Shown one piece after another: positions 9,410 to 20,532 of a stretch of DNA of 47,956 nt. This stretch comes from Methylococcus sp. (GTDB taxonomy: Bacteria > Pseudomonadota > Gammaproteobacteria > Methylococcales > Methylococcaceae): NCBI GenBank assembly GCA_007280285.1, contig QYQA01000082.1, positions 1 to 47,956 of the forward strand, given 5' to 3'. The notes below the pieces were generated by a model. The model saw only the letters and a list, made by a program, of their open reading frames with translations. It was not told where the DNA came from and searched no databases. Positions within the stretch are counted from its first letter, which is position 1. Each line of letters opens with the position of its first letter. The position numbers were made by a program, and so were the translations under genes.

Positions 9410-11494
9410 TTATTCGTCTTCTTCGATGGCCTTCATACTGAGACGAACACGGCCCTGGCGATCAATTTCTAAGACCTTGACACGAACAACATCGCCTTCA
9501 GACAGCTTGTCGCTGACCTTTTCAACATGTTCGTCGGAGATCTGGGAGATATGCACCAGCCCGTCTTTGCCCGGCAGCACCGTCACGAAGGCACCAAAAT
9601 CCATCAGCCGCGCAACGCGGCCTTCATAGATCTTGCCCACTTCGACTTCTGCCGTAATGTCTTCAATCCGGCGACGCGCTTCATCACCCGCCTCACGATC
9701 AACAGAAGCCACCTTGACGACACCGTCATCGGTGATATCGATGCTGGCGCCGGTTTCCTCGGTGATGGCCCTGATGGTCGCACCGCCCTTGCCGATGACA
9801 TCGCGGATCTTGCTGGGGTCAATGCTAAAGCTGACGATCCGTGGCGCATAATCGGACATTTGCTGCCTTGGCGCTGAGAGGACCTCGGCCATCTTGCCAA
9901 GAATATGGAGACGACCGGCTTTGGCCTGCTCTAGGGCTTTTCGCATGATTTCAGCGGTGATCCCATCAATCTTGATATCCATCTGCAGCGCGGTAATACC
10001 GTCTTCGCTACCCGCCACCTTAAAGTCCATATCACCCAGATGATCTTCGTCACCCATGATGTCTGAAAGGACCGCAAAATGATCACCGTCCTTGATCAAA
10101 CCCATCGCAATCCCAGCGACGGGCGCCAGCGTCGGAACCCCTGCATCCATCAGCGCGAGGCTTGAACCACACACCGAAGCCATAGAGCTCGAACCATTGG
10201 ATTCGGTAATCTCAGAAACGACGCGGACCACATAAGGGAATTCCTCCTGATCCGGCATCACGGCTTGAACACCGCGCTTTGCGAGTCGCCCATGGCCGAC
10301 TTCCCGGCGCTTTGGGGAACCCATCATGCCGATCTCACCCACACAGTAGGGAGGAAAGTTGTAATGGAACAGGAAGGTTTCCTTGTACTCGCCCTCAATC
10401 GCATCAATCAACTGCGCATCACGGCCGGTTCCAAGGGTTGCGACCACCAGCGCCTGTGTTTCGCCGCGAGTAAACAGGGCCGAACCGTGGGTCCTTGGGA
10501 GAACACCCGTCCGGATGCTGATCGGACGGACCGTTGAGAGGTCGCGGCCATCAATACGCTTGGATTCTAGAAGGATGCGGGCACGGACACTGTTGTATTC
10601 GAGATCCTCGATGAGCGTCTTAATCACTTTGGCGGTATGGAAACCATCCGCGGTCAAGGCTTCGATGGTCTGCGTCCTCGCCACTTTCAATGCATTCTGG
10701 CGCTGCTGCTTATCGGCAATCTGATAGGCGACCTTAATCGCCTCTTCGGCATGATGGGCCACCGCCTTGACCAGACTTGCATCATGAACGGGTGCGACCC
10801 ATTCCCAGTGATTAACGCCCACCTCATCAGCCAGCTCGCGAATCGCTTGGATAGCAACCTGCATCTGTTCGTGACCGTAGACCACAGCGCCGAGCATCTC
10901 ATCCTCGGAGAGCATATCCGCCTCAGATTCCACCATCAACACCGCATTAGCCGTTCCAGCGACCACGAGATCAAGCAGGGAGTCATCCAGCTCGGTCGCG
11001 GTCGGGTTGAGGACATACTGCTCATCGATAAACCCAACACGGGCCGCACCAATCGGACCCTTGAAGGGCATTCCGGACAGGGTCAGTGCAGCAGAAGCAC
11101 CGAGCAGCGCTGGAATATCGGGGTCGATTTCAGGATTGAGGGACATCACGGTCGCCGTCACCTGGACGTCGTGATTAAATCCTTCTGGGAACAGTGGACG
11201 CACGGGGCGGTCAATGAGACGCGCCGTCAGGGTTTCCTTTTCCGCGGGGCGTCCTTCACGTTTAAAAAATCCACCTGGAATCTTGCCCGCAGCGTAGGCC
11301 TTTTCCTGATAGTCCACGCGCAAGGGGAAGAAATCGGTATCGGGCGATGCTTCGCGCTTGCCGACCGCGGTTACGAGAACCACGGTACCGCCCATGTCGA
11401 CCATCACGGCCGCATCGGCCTGACGAGCAATTTCGCCTGTTTCCAGGGTGACGACGTGATCGCCGTACTTGAACTGTTTCCGGATTGGATTCAC
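9410..11494 (-). CDS. pnp: Polyribonucleotide nucleotidyltransferase (PNPase)
   Basis: A 694-residue 3'-to-5' phosphorolytic exoribonuclease. Two RNase PH-like domains are separated by an all-helical segment, followed by a KH domain ([20 protein letters not shown]) and a C-terminal S1 domain ([29 protein letters not shown]). It degrades mRNA and is a core component of the RNA degradosome. The start is GTG at 11494. It lies 23 bases downstream of rpsO, the classical rpsO-pnp operon, and ends at the terminator shared with epmB. Length and domains are as expected; the tail is acidic and short. Confidence 0.97.
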   Translation of the reverse strand: MNPIRKQFKYGDHVVTLETGEIARQADAAVMVDMGGTVVLVTAVGKREASPDTDFFPLRVDYQEKAYAAGKIPGGFFKREGRPAEKETLTARLIDRPVRPLFPEGFNHDVQVTATVMSLNPEIDPDIPALLGASAALTLSGMPFKGPIGAARVGFIDEQYVLNPTATELDDSLLDLVVAGTANAVLMVESEADMLSEDEMLGAVVYGHEQMQVAIQAIRELADEVGVNHWEWVAPVHDASLVKAVAHHAEEAIKVAYQIADKQQRQNALKVARTQTIEALTADGFHTAKVIKTLIEDLEYNSVRARILLESKRIDGRDLSTVRPISIRTGVLPRTHGSALFTRGETQALVVATLGTGRDAQLIDAIEGEYKETFLFHYNFPPYCVGEIGMMGSPKRREVGHGRLAKRGVQAVMPDQEEFPYVVRVVSEITESNGSSSMASVCGSSLALMDAGVPTLAPVAGIAMGLIKDGDHFAVLSDIMGDEDHLGDMDFKVAGSEDGITALQMDIKIDGITAEIMRKALEQAKAGRLHILGKMAEVLSAPRQQMSDYAPRIVSFSIDPSKIRDVIGKGGATIRAITEETGASIDITDDGVVKVASVDREAGDEARRRIEDITAEVEVGKIYEGRVARLMDFGAFVTVLPGKDGLVHISQISDEHVEKVSDKLSEGDVVRVKVLEIDRQGRVRLSMKAIEEDE

Positions 11495-11517
11495 AACAAA
11501 CCTCTCAAGGTTCAGGA

Positions 11518-11787
11518 TTAGCGACGCAGGCCCAGTCTCTCGATCAAGCTCTTGTAGCGATCAACATCCTTTCCCTTAAGGTAGTCGAGCAATTTGCGGC
11601 GCTGGTTAACCAGGCGCAGAAGGCCACGACGGGAATGGTGATCCTTCTTGTTCACGACAAAATGGGGGGTCAAGTGATTGATGCGCGCAGTCAAAAGCGC
11701 AACTTGCACTTCAGGGGACCCGGTATCATTCGCAGCACGTTGATAATTTTGTACAACGGCACTTTTTTCGGTGGCGGTATAAGGCAT
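11518..11787 (-). CDS. rpsO: 30S ribosomal protein S15
   Basis: An 89-residue protein starting [20 protein letters not shown], identical in length to Escherichia coli S15. The ATG at 11787 is preceded by AGGAGT at good spacing. An upstream in-frame start at 11829 would overlap the promoter and is not credible. S15 is an early 16S rRNA-binding protein of the small-subunit platform. In enterobacteria it represses its own mRNA through a pseudoknot; I did not establish such a fold here. It has its own promoter and leads into pnp. Confidence 0.97.
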   Translation of the reverse strand: MPYTATEKSAVVQNYQRAANDTGSPEVQVALLTARINHLTPHFVVNKKDHHSRRGLLRLVNQRRKLLDYLKGKDVDRYKSLIERLGLRR

Positions 11788-11827
11788 TTTTCGACTCCTA
11801 AAAACTCGGACTTCTGCTAAACAAACC

Positions 11828-11856
11828 ATTTTAACTTTCTATGACCCCGTTATCAA
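11828..11856 (-). promoter_or_regulatory. Promoter of rpsO-pnp
   Basis: On the minus strand TTGATA (11851-11856), a 17-base spacer and TAAAAT (11828-11833) form a near-consensus sigma70 promoter. Each hexamer has one mismatch. Transcription would start near 11821, about 34 bases before the rpsO ATG. Confidence 0.75.
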
Positions 11857-11918
11857 ACAGGATCACATCAGATCACTCGTAAGAGACTCTAGGGCGACCC
11901 AATGACTCCTGGCTTCTC

Positions 11919-12845
11919 TCATTCGATCGTCCCTGGAGTCCCAAGCTGAAGGATCCGTCTAGGACCCACACGGCCATCATCCAGTACTTCCCCAAGCCCC
12001 ATGAATCCGATGCCGGGGCCATAAAGACGGACCCATCCAGAGGTCGGTGCCTGAGTCACCAACACAGGGTTTCCCTGACGAACAAGCGCGCTCAATGAGT
12101 CACTAAGTTCTACCCGAGGGAAATGGGCTACTAGACCGTCCATGGGCTGAAGGCACCGATCTCGAACAGGAAGTTCCAACGCCTCAAGGCCATCCACCGT
12201 CGTGGCGTTTTCGAGGCGGAGATCGCCCACAGCGGTCCTCCTCAACACTTCGACATGCCCCCCACAGCCTAGGGCGCGACCAATATCCTGGGCCAGCGAA
12301 CGAATATAGGTCCCCTTGGAGCAATGAACTTCAAGATCCAAGGACGTCTCAGTAAAGCCTTGGAGAAGGAGTTCGTAAATCGTAATAGGGCGCGGCTCAC
12401 GTTCAATGTCGAGCCCTTTTCGGGCCAGGTCGTAGAGCCTTTGCCCCTGATGTTTTAGCGCCGAATACATCGGCGGCACCTGGGCAATCGCTCCTCGAAA
12501 CGGCGTCAGGACCTCATCGATCAGGCTGGCCGTCAGCGGGGGGACTTCACCTTGCAAGATCACCGCCCCTTCGATGTCCGCCGTGTCCGTCTCAACGCCG
12601 AGCCTGACCCTGACCACATATCGTTTGTCGGAATGAAGGAGATAACTCGAAAGCTTGGTGGCCTCCCCAAGACAAATCGGCAAAAGCCCGCTCGCAATCG
12701 GATCAAGACTTCCGGTATGACCCGCCTTTTGAGCGTTAAAAAGCCGCTTGACCTTCTGGAGGGAAGCGTTCGAGGAATAACCAGGGACCTTGTCCAGCAG
12801 AAAAACCCCATGGATGGGGCGACGATTTGAACGAAACTGACTCAT
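11919..12845 (-). CDS. truB: tRNA pseudouridine(55) synthase TruB
   Basis: A 308-residue pseudouridine synthase that modifies U55 in the T-loop of all elongator tRNAs. The catalytic motif [23 protein letters not shown] contains Asp48. [17 protein letters not shown] and the [15 protein letters not shown] motif are intact, followed by a C-terminal PUA-like domain. Its ATG overlaps the rbfA stop codon (ATGA), which indicates translational coupling. It is the last gene of the rimP operon before the rpsO promoter. Confidence 0.96.
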   Translation of the reverse strand: MSQFRSNRRPIHGVFLLDKVPGYSSNASLQKVKRLFNAQKAGHTGSLDPIASGLLPICLGEATKLSSYLLHSDKRYVVRVRLGVETDTADIEGAVILQGEVPPLTASLIDEVLTPFRGAIAQVPPMYSALKHQGQRLYDLARKGLDIEREPRPITIYELLLQGFTETSLDLEVHCSKGTYIRSLAQDIGRALGCGGHVEVLRRTAVGDLRLENATTVDGLEALELPVRDRCLQPMDGLVAHFPRVELSDSLSALVRQGNPVLVTQAPTSGWVRLYGPGIGFMGLGEVLDDGRVGPRRILQLGTPGTIE

Positions 12846-13224
12846 TCGTCCCGATCATCATCCCGCAGGAGCTTGGGTTGCTCTTCAAGACCTTTGAGCA
12901 ACGCATCCATATGCATCCCTCGCTCAATCGAATCATCGTAGGCGAACCTGAGCTCAGGGAGAACTCGGATTCGGATTCTTTTGCCTAGCTCTCGGCGAAG
13001 CTCCGGAACATCCTGCATCAATCGCTTGACAGCCTCTTTCACCGGCAACTTGGCCGCAAGAAAACTGACATAAAGTTTAGCAACCGACAGATCGCGACTC
13101 AACTCAACATCACTGACAGTGATCATGCCAAGCTTGGGATCCTTCATATGGGTTCTGAGGATCTCTGCCATTTCCCGCTGAATCTGAGAGGCGACCCGAT
13201 CGCTGCGGCTGAACTCTCTAGGCA

Positions 13225-13225
<1 letters not shown>
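12842..13225 (-). CDS. rbfA: 30S ribosome-binding factor RbfA
   Basis: A 127-residue KH-like protein that binds immature 30S subunits and aids 16S 5'-end processing and cold adaptation. It opens [23 protein letters not shown], typical of the family, and has the [19 protein letters not shown] core strands. Its start overlaps the infB stop by one base (TGATG) and its stop overlaps the truB start (ATGA). The three cistrons are thus tightly coupled. The acidic tail DDDRDE is short. Confidence 0.96.
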
Positions 13226-15813
<2,588 letters not shown>

Positions 15814-15840
15814 ACTTAGCCTCTGCTCTTCCGCATTGGG

Positions 15841-17346
15841 TTAACTTTCCGCAAACCAGGGCCGGCGAGCGACCATGATCAACTGGCCCGCTCGCACTTC
15901 GTCCATTCCCTCGATATCCAACATTTCATCGATGGACAACTCAGCAAGATCCTCCATGGTGGTGATTCCCCGACCAGCAAGCGCTTCTGCAAGGACTGGA
16001 TCCATTCCTTCCATAGTCAGGAGCTCAGCCGTCGGCGCCCCAGGCTCGAGCTTCTCTTCAGTGGCAATCGCCTTGATCAGAAGAGCGTCCCGGGCACGAT
16101 TACGCAGCTCCTCCACAATATCTTCGTCAAATTCGTCGATTTCCAGCAATTCCTTAGCAGGAACATAGGCCAACTCTTCGACCGTTGAAAAGCCTTCCCG
16201 CACCAAAATTTCTGCGACGCCTTCATCCACATCCAACTGCTGGACGAAAGACTGAATCAGGATCTCGGTTTCCTTTTCACTCTTTTCCTCGGCCTGCGTC
16301 TCACTCATGACGTTCAGCGTCCATCCGGTCAGCTCAGACGCCAAGCGAACATTCTGACCCCCGCGACCAATGGCCATCGAGAGATTTTCATCACTGACAG
16401 CGATATCCATGGAGTGACGGTCTTCATCCATCACGATAGAGACGATCTCCGCCGGGGACATCGCATTCACTACAAACTGAGCTTCATTTTCATTCCAGAG
16501 AATGATATCCACCCGCTCTCCCGCCAATTCGTTGGAGACCGCCTGAACCCTTGACCCCCGCATGCCGACACAAGCACCCACAGGATCAAGCCGAGGATCA
16601 TGGCTTCTGACCGCGATCTTGGCCCTGACGCCAGGATCCCTCGCGGCACCCACAATTTCGATGATGCCTTCGCTGACTTCCGGCACCTCCAGTTTGAAAA
16701 GGGCAACAATGAGGTCAGGCGATGTCCTCGTGACGAACAACTGCGGTCCTCTCACCTCTTGGCGAACCTCCTTGAGGTAACCGCGGAGACGATCACCGGA
16801 GCGCACGGCTTCCCGCTGGATCATTTCTTCCCGAGGAATAAAGGCTTCAACGTTGTTGCCGAGATCAAGGAAAACATTACCGCGCTCTACGCGCTTAATG
16901 ATCCCGGTGACCAGCTCACCCACCCGATCCTTGTAAGCCTCAACCACCTTCCTGCGCTCGGCATCCCGAACCCGCTGAACGATGACCTGCTTCGCAGTCT
17001 GGGCTTCGATGCGGCCAAACCCGATGGACTCCATGGGTTCGATGACGAAGCCGCCAACCTCGGCACTGCCGAAACGTTGGCTCGCATCCTCAAGGGTCAT
17101 CTGCAGTTCAGCATTGAACGGCTCCTCGATCGTGCCTTCATCTGACTCGACCACGGTCCAGCGCCGAAAGGTGTCGTAGTCACCGGTTTTACGATCAATT
17201 TTGATCTGCGCGTCAAGACGGTTTTCATAGCTCTTCATGGTCGCCATCCGAAGCGCGTCCTCAATCGCTGCGAAAACGATCTCCTTCTCGATGTCCTTCT
17301 CGTGAGAAAAGGCATCAACGACCAGCAGGATTTCTTTGTTTGCCAT
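15841..17346 (-). CDS. nusA: Transcription termination/antitermination factor NusA
   Basis: A 501-residue NusA beginning MANKEILLVVDAFSHEK. The order is N-terminal RNA polymerase-binding domain, S1 domain (GIIKRVERGNVFLDLG), KH1, KH2 (ENLSMAIGRGGQNVRLASELTGW) and two C-terminal acidic repeat domains, as in Escherichia coli. The ATG at 17346 is chosen over one five codons upstream (17361) because family members start MxxEIL. NusA binds RNA polymerase and stimulates pausing and intrinsic termination. This is notable because the operon leader carries two terminators. It follows rimP by 18 bases. Confidence 0.97.
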   Translation of the reverse strand: MANKEILLVVDAFSHEKDIEKEIVFAAIEDALRMATMKSYENRLDAQIKIDRKTGDYDTFRRWTVVESDEGTIEEPFNAELQMTLEDASQRFGSAEVGGFVIEPMESIGFGRIEAQTAKQVIVQRVRDAERRKVVEAYKDRVGELVTGIIKRVERGNVFLDLGNNVEAFIPREEMIQREAVRSGDRLRGYLKEVRQEVRGPQLFVTRTSPDLIVALFKLEVPEVSEGIIEIVGAARDPGVRAKIAVRSHDPRLDPVGACVGMRGSRVQAVSNELAGERVDIILWNENEAQFVVNAMSPAEIVSIVMDEDRHSMDIAVSDENLSMAIGRGGQNVRLASELTGWTLNVMSETQAEEKSEKETEILIQSFVQQLDVDEGVAEILVREGFSTVEELAYVPAKELLEIDEFDEDIVEELRNRARDALLIKAIATEEKLEPGAPTAELLTMEGMDPVLAEALAGRGITTMEDLAELSIDEMLDIEGMDEVRAGQLIMVARRPWFAES

Positions 17347-17364
17347 GGCAACATCCTTCAAAAA

Positions 17365-17817
17365 TTAATTGTCAAATTGCGGCGACAATCGCGCCTTCTC
17401 AATCATGTCAAAAGGAACTCTGAAGGTCAGACCATCCTCGACCAGGATCAGGTCATGACCATCAATGCCCTCAATCAGCGCCTTGAATCGGCGGCGGCCT
17501 TCAAGAGGCCTTGAAAGCTGCAAGCGCACCAGCTCGCCTTTAAAGCGTTCGAAGTGTTCGAGGGTGAACAACGGACGATCCATGCCGGGGGATGAGACCT
17601 CAAGCTGATAGCGTCCTGGAATAGGGTCTTCAACATCGAGAACACCGCTCAATTGATAGCTCACCTTGGAGCAGTCTTCCACCCGGATCCCCTCAGGGTG
17701 ATCGATATAGACCCTGAGTACCCGCTGATGCCCGTCAAACTCAAGCCCGACGAGTTCATAGCCCAGCCCGGTCACCACCGGATCAAGAAGCTCTGTCAGC
17801 CCCTTACTTGCCTTCAA
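17365..17817 (-). CDS. rimP: Ribosome maturation factor RimP
   Basis: A 150-residue RimP starting LKASKGLTELLDPVVTGLGYELVGLEF. I chose the TTG at 17817 because the product then has the length of Escherichia coli RimP and a GAGGTGG ribosome-binding site (17821-17827) lies just upstream. An ATG further upstream (17925) would run through both leader terminators and is rejected. RimP is needed for maturation of the 30S subunit. A rare TTG start plus leader terminators suggests expression is held down. It is the first gene of the rimP-nusA-infB-rbfA-truB operon. Confidence 0.93.
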   Translation of the reverse strand: MKASKGLTELLDPVVTGLGYELVGLEFDGHQRVLRVYIDHPEGIRVEDCSKVSYQLSGVLDVEDPIPGRYQLEVSSPGMDRPLFTLEHFERFKGELVRLQLSRPLEGRRRFKALIEGIDGHDLILVEDGLTFRVPFDMIEKARLSPQFDN

Positions 17818-17838
17818 GCACCACCTCAAAAACGTCCG

Positions 17839-17865
17839 AAAATAAAAAATGGGCGCGAAGCCCAT
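17839..17865 (-). terminator. Intrinsic terminator 2 in the rimP leader
   Basis: On the minus strand ATGGGC (17860-17865) and GCCCAT (17849-17854) form a stem with a TTCGC loop. A T-rich run TTTTTTATTTT follows (to 17839). It sits only about 20 bases before the rimP TTG. The plus strand has no T-run after the stem, so it acts only toward rimP. Confidence 0.8.
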
Positions 17866-17880
17866 CCCGTCAACCAGTCC

Positions 17881-17909
17881 CTTAAAACCAAAAACGCCCC
17901 GATGGGGCG
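17881..17909 (-). terminator. Intrinsic terminator 1 in the rimP leader
   Basis: On the minus strand CGCCCC (17904-17909), loop ATC, GGGGCG (17895-17900), then TTTTTGGTTTT. No minus-strand gene exists upstream for it to terminate, because hslR diverges. It is therefore a leader element. Confidence 0.75.
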
Positions 17910-17920
17910 AATGTCGAGAC

Positions 17921-17942
17921 GGCACCGGTTTGAGCCTGTGCC
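17921..17942 (-). promoter_or_regulatory. Third hairpin of the rimP leader
   Basis: On the minus strand GGCACAGG, loop CTCAAA, then CCGGTGCC: a stem with one internal mismatch and no T-run. It is upstream of the two terminators and could be a NusA-binding, pausing or antiterminator element. Confidence 0.4.
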
Positions 17943-17960
17943 ACCCAAAAAAGGAATGTT

Positions 17961-17988
17961 AGCATATCCTTTAAAATTAGTCGAATAA
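17961..17988 (-). promoter_or_regulatory. Weak candidate promoter of the rimP operon
   Basis: A -10-like TATGCT on the minus strand (17961-17966) lies in an AT-rich segment with a poor -35 (TTATTC, 17983-17988). It is the only AT-rich promoter-like stretch between hslR and the leader hairpins. Transcription would start near 17954. Confidence 0.3.
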
Positions 17989-18060
17989 ACGCCGCTCTCA
18001 TCGGCCCACCTCTGAGGCCGATTGAGAGGACATGACCCCACCTTAGGCTTTGTAGCGCCG

Positions 18061-18471
18061 ATGACTGCTCATCTACTGGATCATCAACCACCCAACATGC
18101 GACTCGACAAGTGGCTTTGGGCTGCCCGATTCTTCAAGACAAGGCAACTGGCCATCGAAGCGATCGATGGCGGTAAGGTGCATGTCAACGGGCATCGAGG
18201 AAAACCCAGCAAGGACATCACGATCGGCACCCAACTCTCGATCACCAAGGAGTCCTATTCCTTTGATATTACCGTGACCGGTCTTAATCTAACGCGAAGA
18301 CCCGCTGGTGAGGCGGCTCAACTCTATGAAGAATCCAAAGAAAGCCAGGACAAACGTCAACTCGAAATCGCGAGGCGCCGGGAGCAGCGGGACTTGGGTA
18401 TTCCGCATGATATTCGCCCAAACAAACGTGATCGCCGACTGATCCATCGCTTCAAACGGATTGAGGACTGA
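18061..18471 (+). CDS. hslR: Heat shock protein 15 (S4-domain RNA-binding protein HslR)
   Basis: A 136-residue S4-domain protein: MRLDKWLWAARFFKTRQLAIEAIDGGKVHVNG is the RNA-binding fold, followed by a basic C-terminal helix (RPNKRDRRLIHRFKRIED). Escherichia coli Hsp15 (133 aa) binds 50S subunits that carry a blocked nascent chain and helps recycle them. The ATG at 18061 gives a 12-residue N-terminal extension like that of the family. The ATG at 18097 would begin exactly at MRLDKW and is the alternative. The gene diverges from rimP. Confidence 0.9.
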   Translation: MTAHLLDHQPPNMRLDKWLWAARFFKTRQLAIEAIDGGKVHVNGHRGKPSKDITIGTQLSITKESYSFDITVTGLNLTRRPAGEAAQLYEESKESQDKRQLEIARRREQRDLGIPHDIRPNKRDRRLIHRFKRIED

Positions 18472-18505
18472 ACCTTTAAACCACCACGTGCCCCACCTGG
18501 CGCGG

Positions 18506-18534
18506 TCGACAAGGGGCTTTTCGGCAGGGATAAT
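18506..18534 (+). promoter_or_regulatory. Promoter of the SnoaL-GNAT-nitrilase-citramalate synthase operon
   Basis: TCGACA (18506-18511), a 17-base spacer, then GATAAT (18529-18534), with one mismatch per hexamer. A short hairpin TGGGGT...ACCCCA (18556-18577) follows in the leader. AAGGAG (18591-18596) is a strong ribosome-binding site for the first gene. Confidence 0.65.
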
Positions 18535-18602
18535 CATGCGCTGTTTGGCATGCTCTGGGGTGATCGATAGAACCCCAACACCTTCCCATCAAGGAGATCT
18601 TC

Positions 18603-19010
18603 ATGAATCAAAAAAGCCACGCCCTGATCGAGGCCTACTATGCCGCCTTCAATGCCGGCGATATGGACACCTTCCTCCATCTTTTGACCGACGACGTTAT
18701 TCATGACATCAACCAGGGGCATCGTGAGATTGGCAAGGCCGCCTTTGCCGCTTTCATGGATCGAATGAATCAGAATTACGGCGAACAACTGGCCGAGATG
18801 GTGATCATGACCTCCGACGATGGGACCCGGGCTGCCGCCGAGTTTGTGGTGCTCGGTACCTACAAGGTCACCGATGAAGGATTGCCAGAAGCCCGCGGGC
18901 AGTCCTACCGGCTGCCTGCCGGGGCCTTTTTTGATCTCCGGGATGGGAAGGTGGCAAGGATCACCAACTATTACAACCTCGAGGACTGGATGGCTCAGGT
19001 CAGCGCCTAA
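18603..19010 (+). CDS. SnoaL-like / ketosteroid isomerase-related protein
   Basis: A 135-residue protein with the NTF2/SnoaL cone fold pattern. The N-terminal helix reads HALIEAYYAAFNAGDMDTFLHLLTDDVIHDINQG, followed by the curved sheet ending FFDLRDGKVARITNYYNLEDW. It resembles the proteobacterial 'ketosteroid isomerase-related' family, whose substrate is unknown. The start has a strong AAGGAG site 6 bases upstream. It is the first gene of a compact operon with a GNAT enzyme, a nitrilase-like amidase and citramalate synthase, which suggests action on the same metabolite. No steroid pathway is implied. Confidence 0.8.
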   Translation: MNQKSHALIEAYYAAFNAGDMDTFLHLLTDDVIHDINQGHREIGKAAFAAFMDRMNQNYGEQLAEMVIMTSDDGTRAAAEFVVLGTYKVTDEGLPEARGQSYRLPAGAFFDLRDGKVARITNYYNLEDWMAQVSA

Positions 19011-19036
19011 TTGGACATTGAAAGCCCATCAGGACC

Positions 19037-19651
19037 ATGACTGAAGCACTCACCATTCGTCGATTCAACGGTAACGACCCTGAATTAAGGCCCTTTTTGA
19101 AGGACCTCGCCCGCCTGCGCATGGAGGTCTTTCATGACTTCCCTTATCTCTACGACGGCACGGCCGAGTATGAGGAAAAATATCTCGAGACTTACACCCA
19201 GTGCTCAGACAGCCTCGTGGTTCTCGTCCTCGATGGCGAGCGGGTGGTCGGGGCGACCACCGGCCTTCCCATGACAGATGAAACGCCGGAGTTTAAGGCC
19301 CCTTTCATCGCGGCAGGGTATGATCCTAAGACGATCTTCTACTGCGCCGAATCGGTCCTCCTCCCCGCCTATCGGGGGCGCGGGGTATATCCGCGCTTCT
19401 TTGAAGAAAGAGAAGGTCATGCCCTGAGCCTTGGACGCTTTGATCTTTCCTGTTTCTGTTGTGTCGTGCGTCCCGACGACCACCCTTTAAGACCTTTAGA
19501 TTACGCCCCCCTCGACCGAATCTGGAGCAAATTTGGTTACCAGAAGCACCCGGAGCTGACCACAACGTATGACTGGAAGGATGTGGACCAGGCGCTAGAA
19601 ACCCCGAAAACCATGGTCTTCTGGCTGAAATCCTTCAAGGAGGCCCGCTAA
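19037..19651 (+). CDS. GNAT-family N-acetyltransferase
   Basis: A 204-residue GNAT protein. The acyl-CoA pyrophosphate-binding motif is YRGRGVY (residues 112-118), preceded by the beta-4 strand FYCAESVLL. The acceptor is unknown. The stop codon overlaps the start of the downstream carbon-nitrogen hydrolase (TAATG, one base shared), so the two are translationally coupled. GNAT and nitrilase domains are fused in one polypeptide in some other bacteria. An acylation/deacylation pair acting on one amine is therefore an attractive but unproven idea. Confidence 0.82.
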   Translation: MTEALTIRRFNGNDPELRPFLKDLARLRMEVFHDFPYLYDGTAEYEEKYLETYTQCSDSLVVLVLDGERVVGATTGLPMTDETPEFKAPFIAAGYDPKTIFYCAESVLLPAYRGRGVYPRFFEEREGHALSLGRFDLSCFCCVVRPDDHPLRPLDYAPLDRIWSKFGYQKHPELTTTYDWKDVDQALETPKTMVFWLKSFKEAR

Positions 19652-20532
19652 TGGAACAGGCGTTTCGGATCGCAACGGCGCAATACGACCTGAGTCAATT
19701 TGAAAACTTTGCCACCTATGAGGCCAAGATAGGCCGCTGGGTGCAAGAGGCCGTCACGGGGGGAGCTCACTTTCTGGTGTTCCCAGAATACTTCAGCATG
19801 GAACTCGCCTCGTTGTTTGAGGAGAACACCCTCCGATCACTGTCAAAAGAGCTGCACGCGCTGCAGGAAGTCGTGCCTGAATTTAAACGCCTTTTCGGTC
19901 AACTGGCCGAGCACCATGGCATCACGATCGTGGCCGGCAGCATTCCGGTGCGTCATGTTCAAGGTGAATACCGAAACCGCAGCTATCTCTTTCATCCCGA
20001 CGGACGGTCAGAGCATCAGGACAAACTCCAGATGACCCGCTTTGAGCATGAACAATGGTTCATCACCGGCGGACATGACATCCGGGTCATTGAAACGGTG
20101 CATGGCCGAATCGGCATCAACATCTGCTATGACAGCGAATTCCCGATGATCGCACGTCGGCAAGTCGAGGCGGGGGCCGACCTTATCGTCGTCCCAAGTT
20201 GCACCGACACCCTAGCAGGCTATTGGCGGGTCCGCATCGGATGTCAAGCCCGGGCGCTCGAGAACCAGTGCTTTGTGGTGCAATCACCCACCGTGGGCAC
20301 CGCCCCTTGGTCAGAGGCTGTCGACATCAATATTGGCGCCGCCGGGGTCTATACCCCTATCGATTATGGGTTCCCGGACCATGGGGTTCTGGCCATTGGC
20401 GCGCTGAGCGAACCTCAGTGGGTGTTTGCAGATCTCGATCTCGCCGCCATCGCGCATATTCGAAAGACCGGACAGGTTTTCAATGACCGAGACTGGCCTT
20501 CACAATTTCGCCCTGAACTGAATACCCGATGA
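19651..20532 (+). CDS. Carbon-nitrogen hydrolase (nitrilase superfamily)
   Basis: A 293-residue hydrolase with the full catalytic triad: Glu46 (FPEYFS), Lys125 (DKLQMTRFE) and Cys159 (GINICYDSEFP). The last block shows the usual Cys-Tyr-Asp context of amidases and not that of true nitrilases. It most likely hydrolyses an amide or N-carbamoyl bond, like omega-amidase or N-carbamoylputrescine amidase relatives; the substrate is unknown. It is coupled to the GNAT gene upstream (TAATG) and to the citramalate synthase gene downstream (ATGA). Both ends are thus interlocked in the operon. Confidence 0.86.
   Translation: MEQAFRIATAQYDLSQFENFATYEAKIGRWVQEAVTGGAHFLVFPEYFSMELASLFEENTLRSLSKELHALQEVVPEFKRLFGQLAEHHGITIVAGSIPVRHVQGEYRNRSYLFHPDGRSEHQDKLQMTRFEHEQWFITGGHDIRVIETVHGRIGINICYDSEFPMIARRQVEAGADLIVVPSCTDTLAGYWRVRIGCQARALENQCFVVQSPTVGTAPWSEAVDINIGAAGVYTPIDYGFPDHGVLAIGALSEPQWVFADLDLAAIAHIRKTGQVFNDRDWPSQFRPELNTR

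Noticed and set aside
10637-11521. 294-codon plus-strand open frame opposite pnp
   Set aside because: It lies wholly antisense to a highly conserved gene, has no recognisable domain, and arises from codon bias of pnp.
17881-17925. Extending RimP upstream to the ATG at 17925
   Set aside because: The added segment translates the two leader terminators and lacks family similarity. TTG at 17817 has a good ribosome site and the right length.
17921-17950. A tRNA gene upstream of rimP, as in Escherichia coli metY
   Set aside because: A GGCAC/GTGCC hairpin with tRNA-like words is present, but no cloverleaf, anticodon arm or CCA end can be built.
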